Assembly: GCA_963755155.1 (NCBI GenBank)
Contig: CAVWIV010000003.1
Coordinates: 372,001-436,000, forward strand
Direction: 5' to 3'
DNA: 64,000 nt
Source: PALSA-612 sp963755155
GTDB lineage: Bacteria; Actinomycetota; Thermoleophilia; Gaiellales; Gaiellaceae
Below the pieces are notes generated by a model. That model saw only the letters and a program-made list of their open reading frames with translations, was not told the origin of the DNA and ran no database searches. Positions 1 through 8,376 of this stretch are shown piece after piece (within the stretch, counting starts at the first letter, position 1; each line of letters starts with the position of its first letter). The position numbers and the translations under genes were made by a program.

Positions 1-415
1 TTCGCCGGCTTCGTCGAGGACACGGACGTGCGACTCGTCGGCGTGGAGGCGGCGGGCGCGGCAAGCCTTGCCTCGGGCCGCGCGGGCGTCCTCCATGGCG
101 CGCGCTCCTCTCTGCTCGCCGACGCCGACGGCCAGATCGAGGATGCGCACTCGATCTCAGCCGGGCTCGACTATCCGGGCGTAGGGCCGGAGCACGCCGA
201 GCTGCGGGACTCGGGCCGCGCGGAATACGTCACGGCCACGGACGACGAGGCGTTGGCCGCCTTTCGCCGCCTCGCCGAGACGGAGGGGATCATCCCCGCG
301 CTCGAACCGGCACACGCGCTCGCTCGCGTGGCCGACCTCGAACGGAGCCGCCGTCCTCGTCGGGCTCTCCGGGCGCGGCGACAAGGATCTGGACGAAGTC
401 ATCTCGCGGGCGTGA
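1..415 (+). CDS. trpB: Tryptophan synthase beta chain, C-terminal part (cut by window edge, frameshifted)
   Basis: This is the end of the PLP-dependent subunit that joins indole and serine to make tryptophan. The frame is open from base 1. The family landmarks GVEA, HSISAGLDYPGVGPEH and EGIIPALEPAHALA are visible. The final motif LSGRGDKD is in another frame (362-391), so one extra base lies between about 325 and 350; the corrected gene ends at the TGA at 413-415. Compared with E. coli TrpB, about eight residues are missing after GVEA, where the family has a GGHGxxTGxH-like loop. The TGA overlaps the GTG start of trpA (GTGA), as expected for translational coupling of the alpha2beta2 enzyme. 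Identity is secure; the missing loop needs checking. Confidence 0.88.
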
Positions 416-1110
416 AGACGCTCGTCGTCTACCTCATGGCCGGCCCGGAGACGCCGGTGCTCGCGGAGGCGGCCCTACGCGGAGGCGCGGACGTCATCGA
501 GATCGGCTTTCCCTTCTCTGATCCGCTCGCGGACGGCCCCGTGATCCGGCGTGCCGCCGAGAGAGCCCTGGCCCAGGGAATGCGCACGACGGCGTGCCTG
601 GAGTGCGTCGCCGAGACCCGCAAGCGCATCGAGGCGCCGATCGTGCCGATGACGTACGCGTCGCTGCTCGAGGCCTACGGCTACGAGCGCTTCGCCGAGG
701 ACGCCCGCGCCGCCGGAGCGACCGGCATCATCGTCGCCGACCTGCCGGTCGACGCGCATCCCGAGCTGCGCCGGATTCAGCTCGTCGCGCCGACATCGAC
801 GGACGAGCGGCTGCGCCTCGCCGCGGACCGGACGGACGGCTGGCTCTACCTCGTCAGCGTCACAGGGACGACAGGTGCGCGCGATGCCCTCTCTGCCGAG
901 GCAGATGACCTCGTTCGGCGTGCTCGCCGCGTGACGCGCGCTCGTCTCTATCTCGGCTTTGGCATCTCCACACCGGAGCAGGCCCGGGCCGCGGCCGAGA
1001 TCGCCGACGGCGTCGTCGTCGGCTCGCGCGCGGTCGAGACGGCCGAAGGGGGCCCGGAAGCCCTCCTCGAATACGTCGCGTCGCTGCGGGAAGCTCTGGA
1101 CGCCGGTTAG
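412..1110 (+). CDS. trpA: Tryptophan synthase alpha chain
   Basis: TrpA cleaves indole-3-glycerol phosphate to indole, which passes to TrpB. The start is the GTG at 412 in the GTGA overlap; an upstream in-frame reading is only the frameshifted trpB tail. The 232-aa product is a TIM barrel. The catalytic acids are visible as Glu30 in ADVIEIGFPFSDP and Asp41 in PLADGPVI. The phosphate-binding end GVVVGSRAVE is near the C-terminus. The protein is about 25 residues shorter than usual at the N-terminus because helix 0 is missing. The gene closes a trp operon and overlaps the convergent SIMPL-domain gene by 4 nt. Confidence 0.93.
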   Translation: MKTLVVYLMAGPETPVLAEAALRGGADVIEIGFPFSDPLADGPVIRRAAERALAQGMRTTACLECVAETRKRIEAPIVPMTYASLLEAYGYERFAEDARAAGATGIIVADLPVDAHPELRRIQLVAPTSTDERLRLAADRTDGWLYLVSVTGTTGARDALSAEADDLVRRARRVTRARLYLGFGISTPEQARAAAEIADGVVVGSRAVETAEGGPEALLEYVASLREALDAG

Positions 1111-1826
1111 CGGAGGCCGAACTCGACGGTGACGGTGGCTTCGATCCGCTGCGTCCCGGGCTCGATGGGCGTCGCTGCGTCCTGGGCCGCCTTCTCGGCG
1201 AACGGCACCGGGCCTGCCGAGGACTCGATGATCGAGCGCACGGCGCCGAGCCGCACCTTTGCCGCGCCGGCCAGCGTTTGCGCCTTGCCGCGCGCGTTCG
1301 CGACTGCGGCCGACAACGCGCGCCGGTAGAGCACCGTCTCGTCCGAGCGCGTGAACGTCGGACCGTAGACCTGGTTCGCGCCGGCGCCGACGGCTGCGTC
1401 GATGACGGCTCCCGAGCGAGACACGTTTCGGATCGTCGCGTTGACGGTGTTCGAGGCGGTGTAGCCGACGATGTCCTCGCCGTTCTGGGAGTAGCGGGGC
1501 GAGAGCGACACGCTCGAAGTCTGGACGTCTCTCGCGGCGACGCCGGCCCTCTTGATCGCATCGATCACCTTCCGCATCTCGTTGTTGTTCCCGTTCAGCG
1601 CCGCGGAGGCGGTCTTCGCCTGCGTCGTCACGCCGAACGAGAACGCGGCGCGGTTCGGGACGGAGAGGGCTGCTCCGGAGCCGGTGACTGTGATCGACCG
1701 CACTGCCGAGCCTGTGGCCGAAGACTCACCCGCGGCTCCCGACGCGCCGCCCACGGCAACGACGGCGAGCGCCGCCATGCCGCCCAGAGCGAGTACGCGC
1801 AGTCGGCTGCTCTTCATGTCAGGCAT
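1107..1826 (-). CDS. SIMPL-domain (DUF541) exported protein
   Basis: This 239-aa protein has an N-terminal signal sequence (LRVLALGGMAALAVVAVGG) and then a SIMPL domain, recognisable from ITVTGSGAALSVPNRA near residue 45 and FGVTTQAKTASAAL. In the family the domain is linked to oxidative-stress protection (YggE) or to complexes outside the membrane, but no reaction is established. Start choice is ATG 1826 or ATG 1817; neither has a clear ribosome binding site. It lies tail to tail with trpA. The fold assignment is good; the cellular role is unknown. Confidence 0.8.
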   Translation of the reverse strand: MPDMKSSRLRVLALGGMAALAVVAVGGASGAAGESSATGSAVRSITVTGSGAALSVPNRAAFSFGVTTQAKTASAALNGNNNEMRKVIDAIKRAGVAARDVQTSSVSLSPRYSQNGEDIVGYTASNTVNATIRNVSRSGAVIDAAVGAGANQVYGPTFTRSDETVLYRRALSAAVANARGKAQTLAGAAKVRLGAVRSIIESSAGPVPFAEKAAQDAATPIEPGTQRIEATVTVEFGLR

Positions 1827-1848
1827 ACGTCACCGCCACGCGCGTGTG

Positions 1849-2367
1849 TCACGCGACGGCCGCGGCGGATCGCGGCTCGAGGTAGGGCCGCCAGCCCGTG
1901 GGGATGCGCGGTGTGTGGATCCGGATGAAGAGCGCGGGCGTCGGCGGCCTCGGCGGCGTTGGCAGCACCATTGCCACTTCCTCGGGCAGCTTGTCGCCCT
2001 TGCGGAGATTGCACGGCGCGCACGAGGTGACGACGTTCTCCCAGACGGAGTCGCCGCCCCGGCTGCGCGGCACGACATGGTCGAGCGTCAGGCGAACGCC
2101 CGTCGTCCCGCAGTAGACGCACTCCCAGCCGTCACGGGCGAACAGGGCGCGGCGCGAGATGCGGCGCTGGGCGGCGCGCGGCACGCGCACGTACGTCCGC
2201 AGCCTGACGACGTGAGGCCAGGCGAACGTCGTTTCGGCCGAGCGCAGCGGCCTGTCGAGCACCTCCACGAGCTCGGCCTTCTGCTTATGCACGAGCACGT
2301 GCGCCCGCCTGACCGAGCAGACGTTGAGCGGCTCGTAACTCGCGTTGAGGACGAGTACCTGCTGCAC
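1849..2367 (-). CDS. HNH endonuclease family protein
   Basis: The 172-aa product opens with the typical actinobacterial HNH lead VLVLNASYEPLNV. It then has a zinc-binding CVYC pair near residue 90, the catalytic DHVVPRSRGG stretch near 110, and the second pair CAPC followed by N. This is a complete HNH nuclease core. Free-standing proteins of this type are common in actinobacteria and their targets are not known. No integrase, terminase or methylase is nearby, so it is not evidently part of a mobile element or restriction system. The GTG at 2367 fits the family N-terminus. Confidence 0.85.
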   Translation of the reverse strand: MQQVLVLNASYEPLNVCSVRRAHVLVHKQKAELVEVLDRPLRSAETTFAWPHVVRLRTYVRVPRAAQRRISRRALFARDGWECVYCGTTGVRLTLDHVVPRSRGGDSVWENVVTSCAPCNLRKGDKLPEEVAMVLPTPPRPPTPALFIRIHTPRIPTGWRPYLEPRSAAAVA

Positions 2368-2392
2368 GTGGCAGAAACTCTAGCCAGACGCG

Positions 2393-2875
2393 CTAGGAGG
2401 CCATGGCGCGCTCGACCGCCTCTTGCTCCTCCGGCGAGAGCGCGATGACCGCCTTGCCCTGGTCGAGCTCCTTCACGTACACCCGCGCGTAGTCGCGGCC
2501 CTGGATCGCGCTGATGATGACGCCCGAGCGATTCGAGTCGAGGAAGGCGACGGACGCGGACTGCCGGCCGCCTGCGCCTTCGTACGCGTCGTACCGCACG
2601 ACGGACGTGCGCGCGAGCGTCGTGTCGGCCCGCCGGTCGACCCGCGCGATCGCCGCGGCAACCTCGTCCACGGCCCGGTGCAGGTCGTCGACACGGGTCT
2701 GCAGCGACACGGCGAAATCGGCGAGGTCGCGCTGCGCCCCGCCGAGCAGCACGCTCTGGGCGGCTCGCAGGCGGCGGATGTCGCGCATGATGGCGATCAG
2801 CAGGACGAGCGCGAGCACGGCCACGACCACGGCGCCCACCGCGAGCCACCCGGCGACGTTCGACGAGAAGCTCAA
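2393..2875 (-). CDS. DUF4446 family membrane-anchored protein
   Basis: A single N-terminal membrane helix (LAVGAVVVAVLALVLLIAIM) is followed by a helical stretch with coiled-coil character and a C-terminal DUF4446-type domain: VVRYDAYEGAGG, SASVAFLDSNRSGVIISAI and a final LSPEEQEAVERA. Function is unknown in the family. The frame is open up to 3025, but the conserved part begins just after a TTG at 2875, giving about 160 aa, so I prefer that start. It lacks a strong ribosome binding site and is uncertain. Confidence 0.7.
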   Translation of the reverse strand: MSFSSNVAGWLAVGAVVVAVLALVLLIAIMRDIRRLRAAQSVLLGGAQRDLADFAVSLQTRVDDLHRAVDEVAAAIARVDRRADTTLARTSVVRYDAYEGAGGRQSASVAFLDSNRSGVIISAIQGRDYARVYVKELDQGKAVIALSPEEQEAVERAMAS

Positions 2876-3044
2876 GGCTCGGAGGGTCTGGCGGGACGGT
2901 GCTCGTCGCCGGGGCGCGCTGGAGGCTGCGATGCAAGGACGCAGGGAGCCCGCGCTGACTGAAGTACGGGGGCGACTGAGGACGCCGCAGCGCGGCCTCC
3001 AGCGTGATCCCGGCGGCACAGTCACTGTTTCGCCAGGCCCTCCT

Positions 3045-4223
3045 TTACCCCAGCGAGAAGATGACCGGGTACGACGCCGAGTTGTTGTCGGCGTTCGCCT
3101 CGCCCTCGACCGGCTGCACGTCCACCTTCACCGTCGTCTCCGTCGCGAACGCGACCTGGCCGAGGTCGCTGAACGTCACGGTCTTCGACTCGCCCGGGTT
3201 GATCGAGTCGATCGTCTTCGTGGCGACGATCGGCGACGGCTGCTGCTCGATCGTGAGTGTGACCTTGATCTGCACTTCCTGGTGGTCGCCCGTGTCCTCT
3301 ACCGTCACCGCGAACGCGAGATCGGTGCCGGCGGTGACGATGTTGTCGACGTCGGTGGAGAGGACGATGCCGCTCGGCAACGCCTTCGTCTCGACGATGC
3401 CGGTGCCGTGCAGGCCTCCTACCCCCGTGCCGGGATCGGTGGCCGCGCCGTTCACGCGCTCGAACACCGGCTCCCAGTAGCCGGGGCTCCCGAACTCGGG
3501 GTTCTGGACGAAGTCGGACTCGGGAACGGGAACGCCCGACACGCCGTCGGAGCGCATCTGCGCGAGCGAGGCGGCGCGGAACAGATCGGCCCAGATGACG
3601 TCGCTCGTCACGAGGCGGTTCGCCTGCGCGGCGAGCTGGAGCGAAGCGCCGGACGCGTCGTCCGAGCCCGCGGTGGCCCGGAACACGTCGGCGAGCCTTC
3701 TCATGCCGGTGATGCGGAAGGAGAGCGACTGGAGCGACGCAGCCTGCTCGTCGGCAAGGGCGCCCGGCTCCTTGATCGCCTCTGCCTCGCTCAGCTCCTG
3801 CTGCTGGAGGTCCGCCAGCCCGTCGAGCGTCGTTGCGAGCTGGTTGGGCTTGACGCCGGGCGTCGTCAACGCCGCATCGAGGTCGCGCCCGATCTTGTCC
3901 GAGCCGTTCGCGACGACCCTCATGTCCTCCATGTAGTTCTCGTACGTGCCTGACTTGCCCTCGCCCGTGCAGCTGAGGATGAGGAAGACGAGCAGGACGG
4001 CGAGGACAATGGCGCCGCCGATGAGCGCGATGAGCCTGCCGCGCGGGCCGAGACCGCCGGCGCCCGCGCCACCGCCCGTGCCGGATTGCCGCCGGGGAGG
4101 TCGAGGCTCTTCGCGTGGGGCAGCCTCCTCCTCCTCGTGCAGCCAGTCGGGCGGCGACTGCTCGCTCGTCTCGTCCTCGAAGAAATCGAACTCGATGTCG
4201 TCGTCAGGTGGCCGCGCGCTCAT
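3045..4223 (-). CDS. Membrane-anchored protein with C-terminal CARDB/Ig-like domain
   Basis: The 392-aa protein starts with an acidic, disordered cytoplasmic part (DDDIEFDFFEDE) and a Pro/Gly-rich segment. One transmembrane helix follows near residue 90 (LIALIGGAIVLAVLLVFLIL). Outside is a helical domain (about 110-230) and a beta-rich end (about 285-390) with the alternating pattern of CARDB/Ig-like adhesion modules, including INPGESKTVTFSDLG. It is divergently oriented from the kinase gene beginning about 80 bp away, which suggests a link to cell-envelope signalling. That link is inference only, and no enzymatic motif is visible. Confidence 0.65.
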   Translation of the reverse strand: MSARPPDDDIEFDFFEDETSEQSPPDWLHEEEEAAPREEPRPPRRQSGTGGGAGAGGLGPRGRLIALIGGAIVLAVLLVFLILSCTGEGKSGTYENYMEDMRVVANGSDKIGRDLDAALTTPGVKPNQLATTLDGLADLQQQELSEAEAIKEPGALADEQAASLQSLSFRITGMRRLADVFRATAGSDDASGASLQLAAQANRLVTSDVIWADLFRAASLAQMRSDGVSGVPVPESDFVQNPEFGSPGYWEPVFERVNGAATDPGTGVGGLHGTGIVETKALPSGIVLSTDVDNIVTAGTDLAFAVTVEDTGDHQEVQIKVTLTIEQQPSPIVATKTIDSINPGESKTVTFSDLGQVAFATETTVKVDVQPVEGEANADNNSASYPVIFSLG

Positions 4224-4302
4224 GAGACAACGGGTGACTGTAGCCCATTGACCGGCGAGAACCGCATAAGAGGAGTTCCGCGGCGCATGGCCAAAGCGGA
4301 CG

Positions 4303-5964
4303 GTGTCGATGGCGCGAACGGCCGCTGCAGTTGCTCCTGGATCGCTCGTGCTCGGGCGCTACCGGCCGATTCGGCCTCTCGGCTCGGGGAGCTCAGGCTC
4401 CGTCTGGCTCGCCGTAGAGGAGGAGAGCGGCACCGAGGTCGCCCTGAAGATCGTCCCGCGCGAAGGCAATTCCGGAGCACGGGCGGAGCGCGAGGCAAGC
4501 GCCGCTGCGAAGCTCCGTCATGAGCGCTGCCTGCGAGCTCACGCGCTCGCCCGCGACCCGGGCCACGTCTACATCGTCTACGAGTACGTCCCCGGCCGGA
4601 CGCTCCGCGAAGCGATTCGCGAGAACGCGCTCGACGACGCGGCCGTCCTGGAGGCCGGCGCGCAGATTCTCGACGGGCTCGCTAACGCCCACGCCCACGG
4701 CATCGTCCACCGCGACGTCAAGCCCGCGAACGTCCTCCTCGCGGAAGGCCCGGAGACGAGCGTCAAGCTGTTCGACTTCGGCCTGGCGGTGATGCACGAG
4801 CACGAGACGCTCACGGCCGTGGGCGACATTCCCGGCACGCTCGCGTACATCTCGCCCGAGCGCCTCCGCGGTGAGGCAGCGCGGCCGGGCGCCGACGTGT
4901 GGGCGGTCGGAGTGCTGCTGTGGGAGGCGCTCGCGGGTCGCCACCCGTTCTGGAGCGGCTCCCTTCTCGACACCGCGCGGCAGATCGAGGAGGGCGCGCC
5001 GTCGCTGGCGACCGTGCGCCCGGATCTCGACAGGGCGATCGTCGAATGCGTCGACCGGGCGCTCGCTGTCGACGCGCGTCGGCGGCCGACGGCCCGCGCG
5101 CTCGCGGCGCGGCTGCGCAAGGTCGCGCCCGCGCTCAGGCGCTCGCGCCGCAGGCCTCCGCGACTGGCGCTCAGGCCGACCGCGGTCACGCGGCGTCTCG
5201 TGCCCGCCGCTGCGGCCATCCTGTTCACCGCCTGGAGCGCGGCGGCGCTGCCGTTCTTCCCCGCCGGCTGGCCGCTGGCCCTCGCGGCGCTCGCCGGCGT
5301 GATCGCGCTCTGGAACCAACGTCTCGCGCTCGCCTTCTGCCTGGCGGTGCCCGTGCTGCCGCTCGGGAACTACGCGCTCGGGCTGGCCGTGCTCTACGCG
5401 GCGGCAGCGCTTGTCTGGCTCGTCGTGTCGTGGCGCGATCCGGAAGCCGGCCTCTTCATGACGCTTGGCCCGTTGCTCGCCTCCATCGGGCTCATCGCCG
5501 CGCTGCCGGTCGCGGGTCTTGCGATCGCCAACCCGTGGCGCCGCGGCGTCCAGGTGGCGATGGCAGTGGTCGCGGCGGCGGCAGTGGCAGGCGCGGCCAG
5601 GCTCGACCGCCTCGGCATCGCTGCATCCGATCGCCCGGGAGAGGCGGCCGGCGCCGTCGTGAGGGCCTTCGACCGCGTGACGGTCGTACAGGCCGTCGTG
5701 CTCGGCCTCGTCGCCGTCCTCCTGCCGTTCGCGCGCGCACGCGGCTCGTGGGCAATGGCCGCGCTCGCGGGCTTCTTCATCGCCGGCCAACTGCTCGCGG
5801 CGCCCTCGCTCGCGGCTGCCCCGATCGTCCTCTTCGGCTGGCTCCTCTGCCTCGGCGTTCTCGTCGAGCCGTACGTGCGCGCCCACCTGCGGCGCGAGCC
5901 CGACCCGCGTTCGCTGGAAACGGTGGCAACAGTGCATGCATTGAAGCCGGTCAGCGGCGGGTAG
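4303..5964 (+). CDS. Serine/threonine protein kinase with polytopic membrane C-terminus
   Basis: An N-terminal eukaryotic-type kinase domain (about 15-275) carries the glycine loop GSGSSGSVW, ATP-binding Lys49, HRDVKPAN (136-143), DFG (158-160), and an SPE motif in YISPERL. Unlike PknB there is no PASTA region. From about residue 300 to 535 the protein is a run of hydrophobic segments, probably eight or more membrane helices, without a large external domain. It precedes fhaA and is probably co-transcribed with the signalling operon, so its products may be read by the FHA proteins (inference). Start is GTG 4303 or ATG 4309; an AGGAG lies upstream but too far away to decide. Confidence 0.88.
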   Translation: MSMARTAAAVAPGSLVLGRYRPIRPLGSGSSGSVWLAVEEESGTEVALKIVPREGNSGARAEREASAAAKLRHERCLRAHALARDPGHVYIVYEYVPGRTLREAIRENALDDAAVLEAGAQILDGLANAHAHGIVHRDVKPANVLLAEGPETSVKLFDFGLAVMHEHETLTAVGDIPGTLAYISPERLRGEAARPGADVWAVGVLLWEALAGRHPFWSGSLLDTARQIEEGAPSLATVRPDLDRAIVECVDRALAVDARRRPTARALAARLRKVAPALRRSRRRPPRLALRPTAVTRRLVPAAAAILFTAWSAAALPFFPAGWPLALAALAGVIALWNQRLALAFCLAVPVLPLGNYALGLAVLYAAAALVWLVVSWRDPEAGLFMTLGPLLASIGLIAALPVAGLAIANPWRRGVQVAMAVVAAAAVAGAARLDRLGIAASDRPGEAAGAVVRAFDRVTVVQAVVLGLVAVLLPFARARGSWAMAALAGFFIAGQLLAAPSLAAAPIVLFGWLLCLGVLVEPYVRAHLRREPDPRSLETVATVHALKPVSGG

Positions 5965-6011
5965 ACCTCCGTCACGTCCGTATGCTTTCCGCCTACGGCC
6001 GGAGACCACCA

Positions 6012-6770
6012 GTGATCCTCCGCACACTCGAGCAAAAGATCGAAGCGCTCGTCGAGGGCATGTTCGGCCGTGCGTTCAAGTCGAGCGTCCAGCCCGTCGA
6101 GCTGGCCCGCAAGCTCACGAAGGAGATGGACGACCACCGGACGGTCTCCGTGTCCCGCGTCTACGTCCCGAACGAGTACACGGTCTACCTCTCGACACCC
6201 GACCGCGAGCAGTTCGAGGCGTATGAGGCCTCCCTGAAGCTCGAGCTGCAGGAGTACCTCGCGCAGCACGCCAGGCGGGAGAGCTACGTGATGCTCTCGC
6301 CTCCCGTCGTCGTCATGACGACCGATGACGACCTCGCGGTCGGCGAGTTCGGGATCGCCACGCGCATGATCCAGCAACGCGCGAAGGACGAAGAAAAACA
6401 CCCGGTTCTGCCCGCCGAGCCGGCCCAGACGATGGTCTACCGGCCGACCGAGCCTGCCGGCGACGATCCGGGCGCCGATGTCGCCCGTGAGACGGTCGCG
6501 CTCGTGGAGGGCTCGACGAAGCACGAGGTGACGAAGCCCGTGACCGTGCTCGGCCGCTCCTCCGGGTGCGACATCCGGCTCACGGACCCCAACGTCTCGC
6601 GCCGCCACGCCGAGCTGCGGCAGGAAGGCACGTCCTGGTGGATCGTCGACCTCGGATCCACGAACGGCATCGAGGTGAACGGCTCGCGCCTGGAGCGGGC
6701 CAAGCTCGAGACAGGCGACACGGTCATCGTCGGAGAGACCGAGTTCGTCTTCATACGCGAGCTGCCGTGA
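6012..6770 (+). CDS. fhaA: FhaA-type protein: DUF3662 domain plus FHA domain
   Basis: The N-terminal DUF3662 domain has the family signature LEQKIEALVEGMFGRAFKS and QPVELARKLTKEMDD. The C-terminal FHA domain (about 165-250), which binds phosphothreonine, shows LGRSSGCDI, VSRRHAEL and DLGSTNG. In mycobacteria FhaA links PknB to peptidoglycan-precursor traffic (the MviN complex); that role is inferred here. GTG 6012 with GGAG at 6001-6004 was chosen over the longer open frame because it matches the family N-terminus. The gene is followed by fhaB with a GTGA overlap. Confidence 0.9.
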   Translation: MILRTLEQKIEALVEGMFGRAFKSSVQPVELARKLTKEMDDHRTVSVSRVYVPNEYTVYLSTPDREQFEAYEASLKLELQEYLAQHARRESYVMLSPPVVVMTTDDDLAVGEFGIATRMIQQRAKDEEKHPVLPAEPAQTMVYRPTEPAGDDPGADVARETVALVEGSTKHEVTKPVTVLGRSSGCDIRLTDPNVSRRHAELRQEGTSWWIVDLGSTNGIEVNGSRLERAKLETGDTVIVGETEFVFIRELP

Positions 6771-7243
6771 TCGCCGCCCAGGTAGCAGTCGAGGAGGCCC
6801 TCCTCCTGCTGAAGATCGGCTTTCTCGTACTGCTCTATCTCTTCCTCTGGAAGATCGTTCGCACGGCGAGCCGGGACCTGAGGACGCCGCAGGAGAGCTT
6901 CGTGCTCGCTCCCCAGCAGGTGCGCAAGGGCGGCTCCTCCGACAAGCGGGCGAAGGGCCGGCTCGTGGTGGTCACAGACGGTGACGGCGACGGCCGCGTG
7001 TTCGAGATCGACACGGCAGCCCTCACGGTCGGCCGTGGCGATCCAAACGACATTCCGCTGGAGGACGAGTTCGCGTCGACACAGCATGCGCGGCTCGAGG
7101 CGCGTAAGGACGGCGTGTGGGTCGAGGACATCGGGTCGACGAACGGCACGGTCGTCAACGGGACGCGCATCGACGGGCCGTGGAAGCTGTCGCCCGGCGA
7201 CGTGATCCGCGTCGGGGACACCGACTTCCGCTTCGAGCGATGA
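6767..7243 (+). CDS. fhaB: FhaB-type membrane-anchored FHA protein
   Basis: The 158-aa protein has one N-terminal membrane helix (LLLLKIGFLVLLYLFLWKIV), a short basic linker and an FHA domain at about 70-155 with VGRGDPNDIPL, STQHARLE and DIGSTNGTVVNG. FhaB (FipA) homologues are kinase substrates and bring phosphothreonine proteins to the division and elongation machinery. The start GTG 6767 overlaps the fhaA stop, and the end overlaps pstP (ATGA), so translation is coupled across all three genes. Confidence 0.9.
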   Translation: MIAAQVAVEEALLLLKIGFLVLLYLFLWKIVRTASRDLRTPQESFVLAPQQVRKGGSSDKRAKGRLVVVTDGDGDGRVFEIDTAALTVGRGDPNDIPLEDEFASTQHARLEARKDGVWVEDIGSTNGTVVNGTRIDGPWKLSPGDVIRVGDTDFRFER

Positions 7244-8376
7244 GCGTCGTCCGCACTGCGAGCCTGACCGACCCCGGCCGGCGCCGTCGTCACAACGAGG
7301 ACGCATTCGTGTGCGAGCCGCCGCTGTTCGCGATCGCGGACGGCATGGGCGGCGCCCAGGCTGGCGAGCTCGCCTCACGGCTGGCGGCGGCGGCCGTCGG
7401 CCAGGCGGAGCCTGAAGGGCGCACAGGACGGGAGCTCGTCGTGGGGCTCATCGAGGATGCGAACCGCAGCGTGTACGAGCGCGCCGCCGGCGACGAGTCG
7501 GTCTCGGGAATGGGCACGACGATGACGGTGGCGCTCGTCGAGGACGACCACGTCTGGATCGGTCACGTGGGCGACTCCCGCGCGTACCTCCTCCGGCACG
7601 GGTCGCTCGAGCAGCTGACCGACGACCACTCGCTCGTCGCCGAGCTTGTCCGCTCGGGGCGGCTCTCGCCCGACGAGGCCGGCAGCCATCCGCACCGGTC
7701 CGTCATCACGCGGGCCCTGGGGACGGACGCAGAGGTCGCGGTGGACGTGCTGGCCGTGCCCGCGCAGCCGGGAGATGTGTTCGTGCTCTGCTCGGATGGC
7801 CTGTCGTCGATGGTCGGCGATGACGCGATCCGTGACGTTCTCGAGCACCACGCCGACGACCTCGACGAAGCCGTTCGGGTGCTCGTCGATGCGGCGAACG
7901 CCGCGGGAGGCGAGGACAACGTCACCGTCGTGCTCTTCGAGCCCACCGGCAGCGCAGAGGCGCTCGACGAAACGGGCGAGATCGCCGTCGCGCCCGTGGA
8001 CGAGGAGACCCTCCACGGAGTCCCCAGCCCCTTCGCGGCGACGGGCGAGCGTGCCGCGACACAGCGGCGCGCAAGGCTCGGGCCCGCGCTCATCGCGACG
8101 GGCCTGGCTGTGCTGGTGCTCGGCGCGATCTCCGTGTTCGGTCTCTCCCGCGCCCACTTCGTGGGCGTCGAGGAGGGCGGTACGGTCGCCGTGTACCAGG
8201 GGCTGCCCTGGGATCTCGGCTTCGGGCTCAAGCTCTACCGTGTCGTCTACGAGAGCCCGCTCCTGGCCGCGCACCTTTCCCAGGACGAGCGACGGGAGCT
8301 CTTCGACCACGACCTCCACAGCCGCGACAGCGCCATCGGCGAGATCAACGCGTACGCGAGGGATGTGGTCCCGTGA
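7240..8376 (+). CDS. pstP: PP2C-family Ser/Thr protein phosphatase
   Basis: PstP removes phosphate from PknA/PknB-type kinase targets. The metal-binding motifs of the PP2C fold are present: RRRHNEDAF (residues 17-25), FAIADGMGG with its metal Asp, GMGTTMTVAL, HVGDSRAYLL, LCSDGLSSMV and GGEDNVTVVL. A linker, one membrane helix (about 290-310) and a short extracytoplasmic tail follow, giving 378 aa. ATG 7240 overlaps the fhaB stop, and the stop overlaps the next gene (GTGA). It has the standard position in the actinobacterial operon. Confidence 0.93.
   Translation: MSVVRTASLTDPGRRRRHNEDAFVCEPPLFAIADGMGGAQAGELASRLAAAAVGQAEPEGRTGRELVVGLIEDANRSVYERAAGDESVSGMGTTMTVALVEDDHVWIGHVGDSRAYLLRHGSLEQLTDDHSLVAELVRSGRLSPDEAGSHPHRSVITRALGTDAEVAVDVLAVPAQPGDVFVLCSDGLSSMVGDDAIRDVLEHHADDLDEAVRVLVDAANAAGGEDNVTVVLFEPTGSAEALDETGEIAVAPVDEETLHGVPSPFAATGERAATQRRARLGPALIATGLAVLVLGAISVFGLSRAHFVGVEEGGTVAVYQGLPWDLGFGLKLYRVVYESPLLAAHLSQDERRELFDHDLHSRDSAIGEINAYARDVVP

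Noticed and set aside
28..1110. A single TrpB-TrpA fusion protein
   Set aside because: The join is produced by the frame break in trpB; the true trpB end (LSGRGDKD then TGA at 413-415) and a coupled GTG start for trpA at 412 are both present.
860..1561. Long minus-strand open frame opposite trpA and the SIMPL gene (and many similar ones)
   Set aside because: It is Arg/Ser/Pro-rich, without domain resemblance, and antisense or out of frame to well-supported genes, as expected in high-GC DNA.
1849..2367. HNH gene as part of a prophage or restriction system
   Set aside because: No phage, integrase or methylase genes are nearby; neighbours are housekeeping genes.
4393..6027. 544-residue minus-strand open frame opposite the kinase
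   Set aside because: Its sequence is dominated by Arg, Glu, Asp and His, as is usual for the antisense frame of a GC-rich gene, and the plus-strand kinase motifs are unambiguous.
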